DNA of 64,000 nt. It comes from Shinella sp. CPCC 101442 (GTDB lineage: Bacteria; Pseudomonadota; Alphaproteobacteria; Rhizobiales; Rhizobiaceae). The position numbers and the translations under genes were made by a program. The stretch is from assembly GCF_024704725.1 (NCBI RefSeq), contig NZ_JALIQS010000003.1:868001-932000 (forward strand), written 5' to 3'. Below, piece by piece: positions 17,782-26,368 of the stretch. Position 1 is the stretch's first letter. The number at the start of each line of letters is the position of its first letter. Below the pieces are notes generated by a model that worked only from the letters and a program-made list of their open reading frames with translations, had not been told where the DNA came from and searched no databases.

Positions 17782-17807
17782 CAGACCGCCCCGATCGGAT
17801 TAGATAA

Positions 17808-17837
17808 GGCAGCGCCGAAAACGGGCGCTGCCTTTTT
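17808..17837 (+). terminator. choXWV terminator
   Basis: ggcagcgcc (17808-17816) pairs with gggcgctgcc (17823-17832) around gaaaac, followed by ttttt. A standard intrinsic terminator 26 nt after the choV stop. Confidence 0.85.
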
Positions 17838-17863
17838 CATTTGGAAAGACGACCGGAGCAAGC

Positions 17864-18631
17864 ATGATGGCCGAGAAGGATAAACCAAGCGTTCTGCGCG
17901 AAACCGACGACGACGCGCGTCGCCTTGCCCGCACCCTGCTGCGGTCGGCCCGAAGCTGCGCACTCGCGGTTATCGAGCCGGAAAGCGGCGCGCCCTTCGC
18001 CAGCCGCACGCTGACCGGCACGGATACGGACGGCACGCCGGCCATCCTCGTCTCGGCGCTTTCCGTCCACACCCAGGCGTTGCGCCGCGATCCCCGCGCC
18101 TCGCTGCTCGCCGGCGAGCCCGGCAAGGGCGATCCACTCGCCCATCCGCGCCTGACGGTCATCTGCGAGGCCGAGGAGGTGGCGCGGGACAGCGACGCCC
18201 ATGCGGCATTGCGCGAGCGATTCGTCCGCCGCCACCCCAAGGCAAAGCTCTATGTCGATTTCCCGGATTTCGCCTTCTTCCGGCTCGTGCCGCTGCGCGC
18301 CCATCTCAACGGCGGCTTCGGCAAGGCTTTCGTGCTCACCGCCGATGACCTGCTGATTCACTCGGCCGCCCGCGGCGCGCTCGCTGAAATGGAGACCGGC
18401 GCCATCGAACACATGAACAGCGATCATGCGGAAGCAGCCGGCATCTATGCCCGCCACTATTGCGGTGCGAAAGACGGCGAGTGGACCATTGTCGGCCTCG
18501 ATGCCGGCGGTATCGACCTTGCGAGCGGTGACAAATTGAAGCGACTGGAGTTTTCACGCGAACTTGATCAGGCCGTGGAACTGCGCAGCGAACTTGCGCG
18601 TTTGCTTCGGGAAGCAAGGGCGACGGGCTGA
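17864..18631 (+). CDS. HugZ-like protein (PNPOx-like split barrel plus DUF2470)
   Basis: A 255-residue cytosolic protein. The N-terminal ~150 residues are a flavin-reductase/pyridoxamine-phosphate-oxidase-like split barrel (ARTLLRSARSCALAVIEPESGAPFASRTL, HTQALRRDPRASLL, GDPLAHPRLTV). The C-terminal ~90 residues are DUF2470, starting AIEHMNSDHAEAAGIYARHY. This architecture is that of HugZ/HutZ haem-degrading proteins, though many such proteins have no proven haem oxygenase activity. No haem-uptake genes are nearby. GGAG 5 to 8 nt upstream supports ATG 17864 or 17867. Confidence 0.82.
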   Translation: MMAEKDKPSVLRETDDDARRLARTLLRSARSCALAVIEPESGAPFASRTLTGTDTDGTPAILVSALSVHTQALRRDPRASLLAGEPGKGDPLAHPRLTVICEAEEVARDSDAHAALRERFVRRHPKAKLYVDFPDFAFFRLVPLRAHLNGGFGKAFVLTADDLLIHSAARGALAEMETGAIEHMNSDHAEAAGIYARHYCGAKDGEWTIVGLDAGGIDLASGDKLKRLEFSRELDQAVELRSELARLLREARATG

Positions 18632-18681
18632 ATTTCAAGCGTTTTCCGATCCGTCCGCCTGGACGCTTTCCGCGATTACGA

Positions 18682-18741
18682 GAGAGGTATTATCGCCATG
18701 CGTGCACATACCCCCATTTCTTGCAATTGATGAGAGGTATT
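18682..18741 (+). promoter_or_regulatory. Paired gagaggtatt direct repeats upstream of nolR
   Basis: The 10-mer gagaggtatt occurs at 18682-18691 and again at 18732-18741, exactly 50 bp apart, in the nolR 5' region. The regular spacing (about five helical turns) suggests a protein-binding site, but chance cannot be excluded. Confidence 0.35.
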
Positions 18742-18757
18742 TTGCTTATATGCTAAC
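18742..18757 (+). promoter_or_regulatory. Candidate NolR autoregulatory site
   Basis: TT-N9-CTAAC at 18742-18757 matches the reverse form of the published NolR motif (A/T)TTAG-N9-A(T/A), except at the last base. It lies ~60 bp upstream of the nolR start. S. meliloti NolR is known to repress itself, so a site here is expected. Confidence 0.4.
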
Positions 18758-18814
18758 AAGCGCATTCACATAAAATCACATGTTTTGAAGCGGAAACGCC
18801 CAAAGGAGTTTCAG

Positions 18815-19153
18815 ATGAACAAGATTTCAGACGCAGAACACGCGCAGGCCGAAGTCGCATCCGACTTTCTTTCCGCCATGGCGAATCCGAAACGCCTGCT
18901 GATCCTTAAGGTGCTGGTCGAAGGCGAGATCGCCGTGGGCGCGCTTGCGACGCATGTCGGCCTCAGCCAGTCCGCGCTGTCGCAGCACCTGTCGAAACTG
19001 CGCGCACAGAACCTCGTGACCACCCGCCGTGACGCCCAGACCATCTACTATTCCAGCAAGTCTGACGCCGTCCTTATCGTGCTCGATGCGCTCGACCGCA
19101 TCTACAAGGCCGCTGGCAACAGCGCCTCGGAAAAGAAGCTCCGCATCGCTTGA
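18815..19153 (+). CDS. nolR: ArsR-family regulator, NolR-like
   Basis: A 112-residue winged-helix dimeric repressor. FLSAMANPKRLLIL and the recognition-helix region VGLSQSALSQHLSKLRAQNL followed by RRDAQTIYYSS are, as I recall them, nearly identical to rhizobial NolR. NolR controls nod genes, core Nod-factor synthesis and growth-phase functions. No metal-sensing cysteine motif (ELCVCDL) is present, fitting NolR rather than a metal sensor. ATG 18815 has AAGGAG upstream. No nod genes lie in this window, and many non-symbiotic Rhizobiaceae carry the gene. Confidence 0.88.
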   Translation: MNKISDAEHAQAEVASDFLSAMANPKRLLILKVLVEGEIAVGALATHVGLSQSALSQHLSKLRAQNLVTTRRDAQTIYYSSKSDAVLIVLDALDRIYKAAGNSASEKKLRIA

Positions 19154-19176
19154 CGTGCTATCATCCGTTGATCGGC

Positions 19177-19211
19177 AACGCCCTGGATGGCCATCCGGGG
19201 CGTTTTGTTTT
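19177..19211 (+). terminator. nolR terminator
   Basis: Thirteen-base arms (19177-19189 and 19192-19204, aacgccctggatg / catccggggcgtt, one G-T pair) are followed by ttgtttt. A strong intrinsic terminator immediately before the next small gene. Confidence 0.8.
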
Positions 19212-19222
19212 GGAGCAGGACC

Positions 19223-19441
19223 TTGAGCAAATCCCACGATGAGATGGACGCAATCATAAGGGAGATCGCCAACGAGCCGAAGCGGGATAACCGTTCGTAT
19301 CTGGCGGCAGTCGCCAAGGCCCGCGATGCGGTTGCCCAGGCGGAAGCGCATTTCGACGCACCTGTAAAAGTCACCACGAAAACCAAGGTAAAGGCCAGCG
19401 GGAAGTTCGTCGTGAAATTGACGTTCGAAAGAGCGGATTGA
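19223..19441 (+). CDS. Small hypothetical protein
   Basis: A 72-residue charged protein (MSKSHDEMDAIIREIANEP...), no signal peptide or membrane segment, with a Lys-rich C-terminal third. TTG at 19223 is preferred as start because GGAGCAGG sits 7 nt upstream and the upstream sequence is the nolR terminator. I do not recognise a family. Confidence 0.5.
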   Translation: MSKSHDEMDAIIREIANEPKRDNRSYLAAVAKARDAVAQAEAHFDAPVKVTTKTKVKASGKFVVKLTFERAD

Positions 19442-19510
19442 CCGTCCGGAACCTCGGATTCGGCTATCAATCGGCGATACCACGCCCGCGCGAACGACCG
19501 GCGAACACCG

Positions 19511-19539
19511 CTTGACGCCCGTCGGCGCGTTGTTAATTT
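19511..19539 (+). promoter_or_regulatory. Promoter of the omega-aminotransferase gene
   Basis: CTTGAC (19511-19516), 17-nt spacer and TAATTT (19534-19539). The -35 box is a perfect match to the rhizobial consensus, and the -10 box is about 65 bp upstream of the ATG at 19603. Confidence 0.6.
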
Positions 19540-19602
19540 GACCATCAGGTAAAAATCACCATCCGGGCCGTCCCCGCATGTCAAGGATCATGGAGAGACC
19601 GC

Positions 19603-20928
19603 ATGTCCAACCGCCTCAACACACCCAACGATCTGCGCGCCTTCTGGATGCCGTTCACGGCAAACCGGCAGTTCAAGAAGGAACCGCGGCTCTTCGTCGG
19701 CGCCAAGGACATGTATTACACCACCCATGACGGCCGGCAGGTGCTCGACGGCACCGCAGGCCTGTGGTGCGTCAATGCCGGCCATTGTCGCCCGAAGATC
19801 ACCGAGGCGATCCGTGAACAGGCCGGCGAACTCGATTATGCGCCGGCTTTCCAGCTTGGCCACCCCAAGGCCTTCGAGCTTGCCAACCGCCTCGTCGATA
19901 TTGCGCCCGAGGGCATGAACCACGTGCTCTATACCAATTCCGGCTCGGAATCGGTCGAGACCGCGCTGAAGGTCGCGCTCGCTTACCATCGCGCCAAAGG
20001 TGACGGCTCGCGCTTCCGCCTTGTTGGCCGCGAGCGCGGCTATCACGGCGTCAATTTCGGCGGCATCTCCGTCGGCGGCATCGTCTCGAACCGCAAGATG
20101 TTCGGCACGTTGCTGACCGGCGTCGATCACATGCCGCACACGCATTTCCCCGACAGGAACGCGTTTTCGCGCGGCGAGCCGGAACATGGCGGCGACATTG
20201 CCAGCGAACTCCAGCGCATCGTCACGCTGCACGACGCCTCTACCATTGCCGCCGTCATCGTCGAGCCGGTCGCCGGCTCCACCGGTGTGCTCATCCCGCC
20301 GAAGGGCTACCTGCAGAAGCTGCGCGAAATCTGCACGCAGCACGGCATCCTGCTTATCTTCGACGAAGTCATCACCGGCTTCGGCCGTCTCGGCGCGCCC
20401 TTCGCCGCGCAGTATTTCGACGTGAAGCCCGATATCATCACGACGGCCAAGGGTCTCACCAACGGCGTGATCCCGATGGGCGCCGTCTTCGTGACGTCCG
20501 AGATCCACGATACGTTCATGAACGGCCCGGAGCACATGATCGAATTCATGCACGGCTATACCTATTCCGGCAATCCGATCGCATGCGCCGCAGCCCTCGG
20601 CACGCTGGACACCTACAAGGAAGAGGGCCTTCTCACCCGCGCAGCCGAACTCGCCTCCTACTGGGAAGACGGCCTGCATTCGCTGCGCGATTGCCCCAAT
20701 GTCATCGACGTCAGGAATGTCGGCCTGATCGGCGCCATCGAGCTGTCTCCGATTGCCGGCGAGCCGACCAAGCGGGCCTTCAACGCCTTCCTCAAGGCCT
20801 ATGAGAAGGGCCTGCTCATTCGCACGACGGGCGACATCATCGCGCTGTCTCCGCCGCTCATCATCGAAAAGCACCATATCGACGAGCTGTTCGGCACGCT
20901 GCGCGAGGTCCTGCAGAACAACATCTGA
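19603..20928 (+). CDS. Class III omega-amino acid:pyruvate aminotransferase
   Basis: A 441-residue PLP enzyme of the beta-alanine:pyruvate transaminase group. The N-terminus FWMPFTANRQFK, substrate-side GLWCVNAGHCRP, PLP-phosphate site NSGSESVETALK, Asp of FDEVITGFGRLG and the PLP lysine in TTAKGLTNG are typical. It probably moves the terminal amino group of beta-alanine or a related omega-amine to pyruvate, giving malonate semialdehyde and alanine. Exact substrate is uncertain. It is monocistronic: promoter at 19511, terminator at 20951. Confidence 0.9.
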   Translation: MSNRLNTPNDLRAFWMPFTANRQFKKEPRLFVGAKDMYYTTHDGRQVLDGTAGLWCVNAGHCRPKITEAIREQAGELDYAPAFQLGHPKAFELANRLVDIAPEGMNHVLYTNSGSESVETALKVALAYHRAKGDGSRFRLVGRERGYHGVNFGGISVGGIVSNRKMFGTLLTGVDHMPHTHFPDRNAFSRGEPEHGGDIASELQRIVTLHDASTIAAVIVEPVAGSTGVLIPPKGYLQKLREICTQHGILLIFDEVITGFGRLGAPFAAQYFDVKPDIITTAKGLTNGVIPMGAVFVTSEIHDTFMNGPEHMIEFMHGYTYSGNPIACAAALGTLDTYKEEGLLTRAAELASYWEDGLHSLRDCPNVIDVRNVGLIGAIELSPIAGEPTKRAFNAFLKAYEKGLLIRTTGDIIALSPPLIIEKHHIDELFGTLREVLQNNI

Positions 20929-20950
20929 TCGCGCCCATCAGGCATGCAGG

Positions 20951-20977
20951 ATGGCGGCTTGGGCCGCCATTTTCGTT
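20951..20977 (+). terminator. Aminotransferase terminator
   Basis: atggcggc (20951-20958) pairs with gccgccat (20963-20970) around a four-base loop, followed by tttcgttt. It ends 7 nt before the stop codon of the convergent gene, so it could also serve that one. Confidence 0.82.
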
Positions 20978-20984
20978 TAAGGAA

Positions 20985-22607
20985 TCAGAGTGGGCGCAGG
21001 CGGCCGGAATAGTGCACGACGGTTCCGATCCCCGGCAGTGCAATGGGCACGTCGAAACAGAAATCCTCGCCCTCCGCCCATTCCCGCGCCTCGCTTTTCG
21101 GCGCGAGCCGGAGCGGCATGGAAATGCCGAAGACGGTCCAGCCGCGCATCACCATCGTCAAGCCGCGATCATCGGATGGCAGATCGAAGGAAAAACGCAT
21201 CGGCCCGAACCGCTCGACGAGGCGTTCGCCGGACTGACTGAGTTCGCTGGAAAATGTTCTGCCGGAAAAATCCCGCGTCCAGCGCTCGACCCCATCCCGC
21301 TCCTCGAAGGCGACATGCAGGTCATGTTCGCCCTCCGGCGGGAAGCGCATGACGGCGCAGACAAGCCGGGCCAGCGGCGAGCGGCCGCGCGTGACCCGCC
21401 CTCGCCCCACAGCACCCAAATCTCCGACGACGTCATGCAGGTCGCGCACCGGTCGGGGCATGGCGTCATAGGCCGGGCCGATGATGCGCCGGTAGAGCGG
21501 AACATAGGGCCGGTCCTCTGTCGCATGGGCAATGGCAAGCCGCGAAAAATGCGGTTCGAAGTCATCGAGCGCAACCGCCCCCGCCGCATGTCGCGCGCCC
21601 GGCGCAAGCGTTCGCGCAACAATGGCATCGGCCAGAACATGGGCGGCAATGGTCGGGATTTCCGGCCCATCCCCCTTTTCGGCAATCAGCGTCCAGCGGC
21701 GAACGCGCGCACCGGCCTCGCCCCATCCCTTCACCTCGATGGTCATCGCCGAACGATCCGAACCGAGACGGGCGCTCAAGCCTTGCAGCGGCAGCAGCCA
21801 TTTCGCGAAGGGGGAAAGCGATCGGAGCCATCGCCATTTCACCGGCCAGCTCAGGAGCCAGAGCGTCAGGAGCTGGAAGGAAAACTCCGGCCCGGCCCGA
21901 AAGATTGTTGCTGGCCGACCCGGAAGCGTATCCGGCACGATCGTATGGTCCGGCACATCGGCAAGCGCCACCATCCGGCGGATCGGCGCCCGGCCGGGCA
22001 CGAAAAACCTCACCCACCGCAACCGATGCCAGCCGGTTTCCCCGTACCAGCGCCCGGCGCGCCAAAGGCGGAGCGGCTGACCGACATAACTGAGGATCGC
22101 CGACGCCACAGAGGCTCCCACCGTCGCGCGGTTGGAAGCGCTGATCGCCATTTCGACGCAGCGCACGTCCTCCATGTCCGCCGTCAACATCGCAATCACG
22201 GCACCGGAAAGGACGGGCACGCTCGATCCGCCGGATACGACAACGACGCCGGCTGCCCGCGCCGCCGCATCCAGCCGCCCGATGCCGCAGACGAAATCCC
22301 GCGCGTCCGCAAGGTCGACATAGTGCACGCCGCAGGCGATGCAGCCTTCGGCGACCTGATAACCGCTGCCCTGAAACGGGCCTGCTGCATCGATCAGCAG
22401 ATAGGGGCGATGGGTTTCCAGCAGCGGCCGCAGATCCGCGTTCCGGTCGGCCACCAACGCCCGCGCATTTGGCAAATCCGCCGCAAGGCGCTCGGCCGCC
22501 GCGCCATTGCGACCGGCGACGAGCACCGCCCAGCCATCCGCCGCCAGCCGTCGGGAGAGACGGGCGCCAAAACCACCGTAACCGCCGAGAATGACAACGC
22601 TTTTCAA
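20985..22607 (-). CDS. Saccharopine dehydrogenase-like protein with DUF4166
   Basis: A 540-residue protein. The N-terminal ~180 residues form a Rossmann domain (VVILGGYGGFGARLSRRLAADG, then AGPFQGSGYQVAEGCIACGVHYVDLAD) like saccharopine-dehydrogenase-type NAD(P)-binding proteins. The C-terminal ~170 residues resemble DUF4166 (PRPVRDLHDVVGDLGAVGRG ... RDFSGRTFSSE). Substrate unknown. It begins with TTG at 22607, and that TTG overlaps the TGA of the upstream DCC gene (TTGA), so the two are translationally coupled. Confidence 0.82.
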   Translation of the reverse strand: MKSVVILGGYGGFGARLSRRLAADGWAVLVAGRNGAAAERLAADLPNARALVADRNADLRPLLETHRPYLLIDAAGPFQGSGYQVAEGCIACGVHYVDLADARDFVCGIGRLDAAARAAGVVVVSGGSSVPVLSGAVIAMLTADMEDVRCVEMAISASNRATVGASVASAILSYVGQPLRLWRAGRWYGETGWHRLRWVRFFVPGRAPIRRMVALADVPDHTIVPDTLPGRPATIFRAGPEFSFQLLTLWLLSWPVKWRWLRSLSPFAKWLLPLQGLSARLGSDRSAMTIEVKGWGEAGARVRRWTLIAEKGDGPEIPTIAAHVLADAIVARTLAPGARHAAGAVALDDFEPHFSRLAIAHATEDRPYVPLYRRIIGPAYDAMPRPVRDLHDVVGDLGAVGRGRVTRGRSPLARLVCAVMRFPPEGEHDLHVAFEERDGVERWTRDFSGRTFSSELSQSGERLVERFGPMRFSFDLPSDDRGLTMVMRGWTVFGISMPLRLAPKSEAREWAEGEDFCFDVPIALPGIGTVVHYSGRLRPL

Positions 22608-23014
22608 AGCACCCGGTCCGCATCCCCCGATGACGGCACCCAGCAGGTCTCGCGTCGCCCGAAGAAGCGGTAGCGATTGCGCGCCAGCCAGCGATAGGCG
22701 GGATCGCGCAGGAAGCGGGGAATGAAACGCAGCACGGTTGCGGCCCTCCAGGGCCAGCCGAGACCGGCATAGATCGACAGTACCGCGTCGCTATCCTTCA
22801 GGAGACGGTCGCCATCGACCACGATGAGGCTTTCCGGATTTGCCGGATCGATGCCGAAGCGGCGGTAGAGCCCCGCACCCGTCGATTTCTGCATGGAGGC
22901 GAGCCGGAAGCGGCGGGCATGGTCGTGGCGAAGCACGAATTGCGCATTGGCCGAGCAGAGAACGCACTCCGCGTCGAAAACGATGATCGGCCCCGCACTT
23001 TCGCCTTGCTCCAT
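22604..23014 (-). CDS. DCC-type thiol-disulfide oxidoreductase (DUF393)
   Basis: A 136-residue thioredoxin-like protein with the diagnostic DAECVLCSANAQFVLRHD near the N-terminus. The family motif DxxCxxC contains the redox cysteines. RRFRLASMQKSTGAGLYRRFG and the C-terminal YRWLARNRYRFFGRRETC also fit. Partner of the downstream saccharopine-dehydrogenase/DUF4166 gene, with which it overlaps by 4 bp. DUF393 genes often accompany DUF4166 genes, but the substrate is not known. Confidence 0.88.
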   Translation of the reverse strand: MEQGESAGPIIVFDAECVLCSANAQFVLRHDHARRFRLASMQKSTGAGLYRRFGIDPANPESLIVVDGDRLLKDSDAVLSIYAGLGWPWRAATVLRFIPRFLRDPAYRWLARNRYRFFGRRETCWVPSSGDADRVL

Positions 23015-23127
23015 GCCGTCATCCTATTTCGGCGTCCCGCTGCTATCAACCGAATTCACCGGCCGTCGGCGCGCAATGCCCGGCGATACACGCTAGAATG
23101 CGACAATTTTCCGTGAAAGGAGATTCG

Positions 23128-23997
23128 ATGCCGGACCCTATCCGCATTGCCAATGCAGACCTCTCAATCGACGTGTCCCCGCTTGGCGCCGAAATGCAAT
23201 CCATCACGACGGCAGACGGCAAGGCCTGGCTCTGGAACGGCGACGCCGCCTTCTGGACCGGCCGTTCGCCCGTGCTCTTCCCGATCGTCGGCAAGGCGCC
23301 CGACGATACGCTGCTGATCGACGGCACCGCCTATCCGATGGCCCAGCACGGTTTCGCCCGTCGCCGGGAATTCGCGCTGGAAAGCACGACAGCAACCGTC
23401 TGCCGCCACGTGCTCGAAGCGTCCGACGAAACGCGTTCCGTCTATCCGTTCGACTTCAGGCTTGCCGTCGAACACGGCATCGAGGGCCGGACACTCACGG
23501 TCTCCGCGGATGTGGAAAACCGCGGCGACACGCCGATGCCCTTCGGCTTCGGCTACCACCCTGCCTTCCTCTGGCCTCTGCGGGGCGGCGCGGGCAAGCC
23601 ACACACAGTGACGCTCGACAACGCCGCCGAACCAGAGCGGCAGCCGTTGGAAAAGGGGCTGCTCTCGGCGACCCGCACGCCCTCCCCCTTCATCAAGGGA
23701 AGGCTGGTGCTGGCGCAGGATCAGTTTCTGGACGACGCGATGGTCTTCCCCAAGGGTGCGGGCGATGGCCTCACCTATGCGGCAGACGGCGGGCCGGCGC
23801 TCGAATTCCGGTTCGAGAACCTGCCGAACCTCGCGCTCTGGACGAAACCCGGCGCTCCCTTCCTCTGCATCGAGCCGTGGCACGGCACGGCGGCGGAATT
23901 CGGCGGTTCGCGTGAGTTGAAGGATCGTCCGTTCACGACCGTGCTTCTCCCCGGCGAAAGCCGGCGTTTTGCCTTCTCCGTCACCTTTCCCGGCTGA
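23128..23997 (+). CDS. Aldose 1-epimerase family protein
   Basis: A 289-residue galactose-mutarotase-fold enzyme of the LacX/YeaD-like subgroup. [57 protein letters not shown] (catalytic His) and CIEPWHGTA (catalytic region) are present. It would interconvert sugar anomers; substrate not evident. ATG 23128 has AAGGAG upstream; the frame from 23098 is rejected. Confidence 0.9.
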   Translation: MPDPIRIANADLSIDVSPLGAEMQSITTADGKAWLWNGDAAFWTGRSPVLFPIVGKAPDDTLLIDGTAYPMAQHGFARRREFALESTTATVCRHVLEASDETRSVYPFDFRLAVEHGIEGRTLTVSADVENRGDTPMPFGFGYHPAFLWPLRGGAGKPHTVTLDNAAEPERQPLEKGLLSATRTPSPFIKGRLVLAQDQFLDDAMVFPKGAGDGLTYAADGGPALEFRFENLPNLALWTKPGAPFLCIEPWHGTAAEFGGSRELKDRPFTTVLLPGESRRFAFSVTFPG

Positions 23998-24059
23998 TCG
24001 GCCTTTCTTCTTGCCGCGACGTCGCTAGAGTCTCCGAAAAGGATTCGGGAGACGTCGCC

Positions 24060-25754
24060 ATGGCCGATTTGGAACGCTACATCGATCAGGGAACCGGCCG
24101 GGAACCCGCCGACATCGTCTTGAAGGGCGGACAGTTCTTCGATCTCGTGACAGGTGAACTCGTCGCCTCCGACATCGCGATTTCGGGGGAACGCATCGTC
24201 GGTACCTGCGGCTCCTATATCGGCCGCACGGAAATCGATATTACCGGCCGCATCGTCGTGCCTGGCTTCATCGATACGCATCTGCACATCGAGTCCTCGC
24301 TGGTGACACCGCACGAATTCGACCGTTGCGTGCTGCCCTATGGCGTGACGACCGTCATTTGCGACCCGCACGAGATCGCCAATGTGCTGGGCACGGAAGG
24401 GATCGAATTCTTCCTCGACAGCGCGCTGGAAACCATCATGGATATCCGCGTGCAGCTGTCGAGCTGCGTGCCCGCGACGCATCTGGAAACATCGGGCGCG
24501 GACCTGCCGATCGAACGGCTGCTGCCCTTCCGAAACCACCCGAAGGTCATCGGTCTTGCGGAATTCATGAATTTTCCGGGCGTGATCCACAAGGATCCCG
24601 TCTGTCTTGCCAAGCTCGAGGCCTTTCAGGGCGGCCATATCGACGGCCACGCGCCGCTCCTGCGCGGCAACGACCTCAACGGCTATCTCTCCGCGGGCAT
24701 TCGCACCGAGCATGAATGCACGACCGCCGAAGAGGCGCTGGAAAAGATCCGCAAGGGCATGCATATCCTCGTGCGCGAGGGCTCGGTCTCCAAGGATCTG
24801 CTGGCGCTGCTGCCTGTCATCACCGAGCGGCTGTCCCCCTTCATCGCGCTCTGCACGGATGACCGCAACCCGCTCGACATCGCCGAGCAGGGTCATCTCG
24901 ACTATATGATCCGCACCGCGATCAACCATGGCCGCGCACCGCTCGCCGTCTATCGCGCCGCCTCCATTTCCGCCGCCAAGGCATTTGGCCTCAGCGACCG
25001 CGGCCTCGTCGCTCCCGGCTGGCGCGCCGACCTCGTCGTCATCGACACGCTGGAAGACTGCAAGGCGGAAATGGTCTTCTCCGCCGGCCGCAGGGTGGAC
25101 GACGCGCTCTTCGCGACCCGCAAGCCCGTCGCTCCCGTCGGCCTCGACAGCGTGAAGGCCCGACCGGTCAACGCCGCCCATTTCGCCGTGCCCGTCACCG
25201 ATGGCGAAACACCCGTCATCGGCGTGCTGCCGGGAAAAATCATCACGGAGCATCGCCGCTACCGGCTGCCGGCCCGCGGCAACCAGACGACCGTCGATCT
25301 CGCACGCGACATCATCAAGGTCGCCGTCATCGAGCGCCATGGCAAGAACGGCAACCATGCCAATGGCTTCGTGCAGGGTTTCGGGTTGAAGAAGGGCGCA
25401 ATCGCCTCGACCGTCGGCCATGACAGCCACAATATCTGCGTCGTCGGCGTGGATGAGGATGACATGGCGCTCGCCGCCAACCGCCTCGGCGAGATCAAGG
25501 GCGGCTTCGTCGTTGTCGCGGACGGCAAGGTCACCGGCGAGATCGCCCTGCCCGTCGCCGGCCTGATGAGCCTGGAACCCTATGAGAGCGTGCGCGATAC
25601 CCTGCACCATCTCCGCCAGGCCGCCTTCGCGCTTGGCGCGACGCTGGAAGAACCCTTCCTCCAGCTGGCCTTCCTGCCGCTGCCGGTCATTCCGCATCTG
25701 AAGATTTCGGACCGGGGCATGGTGGATGTGGACCGGTTCGCGTTGATCGGGTGA
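24060..25754 (+). CDS. ade: Adenine deaminase
   Basis: Amidohydrolase that converts adenine to hypoxanthine plus ammonia, feeding hypoxanthine into the xanthine dehydrogenase route. 564 residues, normal for bacterial AdeC. Metal ligands in DTHLHIESS; further family marks are [38 protein letters not shown], and the C-terminal [11 protein letters not shown]. The ATG at 24060 has no strong Shine-Dalgarno (gggagacgtcgcc). It is ~21 kb from the main purine locus but completes that pathway for adenine. Confidence 0.95.
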   Translation: MADLERYIDQGTGREPADIVLKGGQFFDLVTGELVASDIAISGERIVGTCGSYIGRTEIDITGRIVVPGFIDTHLHIESSLVTPHEFDRCVLPYGVTTVICDPHEIANVLGTEGIEFFLDSALETIMDIRVQLSSCVPATHLETSGADLPIERLLPFRNHPKVIGLAEFMNFPGVIHKDPVCLAKLEAFQGGHIDGHAPLLRGNDLNGYLSAGIRTEHECTTAEEALEKIRKGMHILVREGSVSKDLLALLPVITERLSPFIALCTDDRNPLDIAEQGHLDYMIRTAINHGRAPLAVYRAASISAAKAFGLSDRGLVAPGWRADLVVIDTLEDCKAEMVFSAGRRVDDALFATRKPVAPVGLDSVKARPVNAAHFAVPVTDGETPVIGVLPGKIITEHRRYRLPARGNQTTVDLARDIIKVAVIERHGKNGNHANGFVQGFGLKKGAIASTVGHDSHNICVVGVDEDDMALAANRLGEIKGGFVVVADGKVTGEIALPVAGLMSLEPYESVRDTLHHLRQAAFALGATLEEPFLQLAFLPLPVIPHLKISDRGMVDVDRFALIG

Positions 25755-25756
25755 GA

Positions 25757-26071
25757 TCAACCAGTGCTGAAATCAATCTCGTCGATATCGAGATAACGGC
25801 TTAGAACACGCACGAGAACAAGCTCAGCCGGCGCGGCACGATAAAACAGGACGTAGTTTCCAACGAGGAAACTGCGCATACCGTCCGCCAGTTCGGAGCG
25901 CAATCGGCCTGCCTCGGGGTGGCTTGCAAGTTTTCGCGCGACTTCCGCAAACCGATCGAGAAGACGGTCGGCGGCCGTTTCGTTGTCATCTGCGATGCAT
26001 CGCCAGATTTGCACCAGGTCTTCTTCCGCCCGTGGAAGACGGACAACCTCACGCACGGCTGGCCTTTGCAC
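25757..26071 (-). CDS. RelE/ParE-family toxin
   Basis: A 104-residue ParE-like toxin: LPRAEEDLVQIWRCIADDNETAADRLLDRF, KLASHPEAGRLRSEL, MRSFLVGNYVLFYRAAP, VLRVLS-like VLVRVLSRYLDID. ParE proteins typically poison DNA gyrase and RelE proteins cleave mRNA on the ribosome; ParD pairing favours ParE. Overlaps the antitoxin gene by 23 bp. Stop lies 2 nt from the convergent adenine deaminase stop. Confidence 0.88.
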   Translation of the reverse strand: MQRPAVREVVRLPRAEEDLVQIWRCIADDNETAADRLLDRFAEVARKLASHPEAGRLRSELADGMRSFLVGNYVLFYRAAPAELVLVRVLSRYLDIDEIDFSTG

Positions 26072-26312
26072 GCTCCGCCCGCGCTCGGGCTTTAATCGAG
26101 TCCATATCGAGCGGAGCGGCCGGGCCGCTTTCCAGCCCTTCCTGAATAGCGTCCCTCAAGGCAGCAATCTTGGCTTCGCGCTGCCTCTCGCGGTCTTCCA
26201 GCAGGCGCAGACCGTCACGCAACACCTCGCTCGCACTGGCATAACGACCGCTCGCGAGCAGATCGCGCACGAAGGTTTCATAGTGATTGCCGAGCGTGTA
26301 GCTGGATGCCAT
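26049..26312 (-). CDS. ParD-like antitoxin
   Basis: An 87-residue protein. N-terminal ribbon-helix-helix (SYTLGNHYETFVRDLLASGRYASASEVLRDGLRLLED) for operator binding; the charged C-terminal tail (SIKARARAERAKASRA) would wrap the toxin. It lies upstream of and overlaps parE, as in ParDE modules, and would repress its own operon through the palindrome at 26329. Confidence 0.9.
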   Translation of the reverse strand: MASSYTLGNHYETFVRDLLASGRYASASEVLRDGLRLLEDRERQREAKIAALRDAIQEGLESGPAAPLDMDSIKARARAERAKASRA

Positions 26313-26328
26313 GGCAGAACTCCGAAAA

Positions 26329-26366
26329 TATCACTTTATGATACTATCGAGCTCCAAAACCCGCAA
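26329..26366 (-). promoter_or_regulatory. ParDE promoter and operator
   Basis: A perfect palindrome TATCA-N5-TGATA occupies 26329-26343, ending 17 bp before the antitoxin ATG. On the minus strand TTGCGG-N17-TATCAT places the -10 box inside this palindrome, so repressor binding would block RNA polymerase. This fits autoregulation by the ribbon-helix-helix antitoxin. Confidence 0.5.
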
Positions 26367-26368
26367 CC

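Noticed and set aside
21012-22673. 553-codon plus-strand frame opposite the DUF4166 gene
   Set aside because: Arg/His/Pro-rich and without any family pattern; the opposite strand gives a good Rossmann-plus-DUF4166 protein.
23775-25760. Very long minus-strand open frame (661 codons) opposite adenine deaminase
   Set aside because: It lies antisense to ade, which has clear motifs, and has no ribosome-binding site or domain. High-GC codon bias produces such shadows.
25757-26071. Toxin as RelE rather than ParE
   Set aside because: Its partner is ParD-like with a ribbon-helix-helix and the operon layout is that of ParDE; RelE mRNase residues were not clear. The family cannot be fully resolved by eye.
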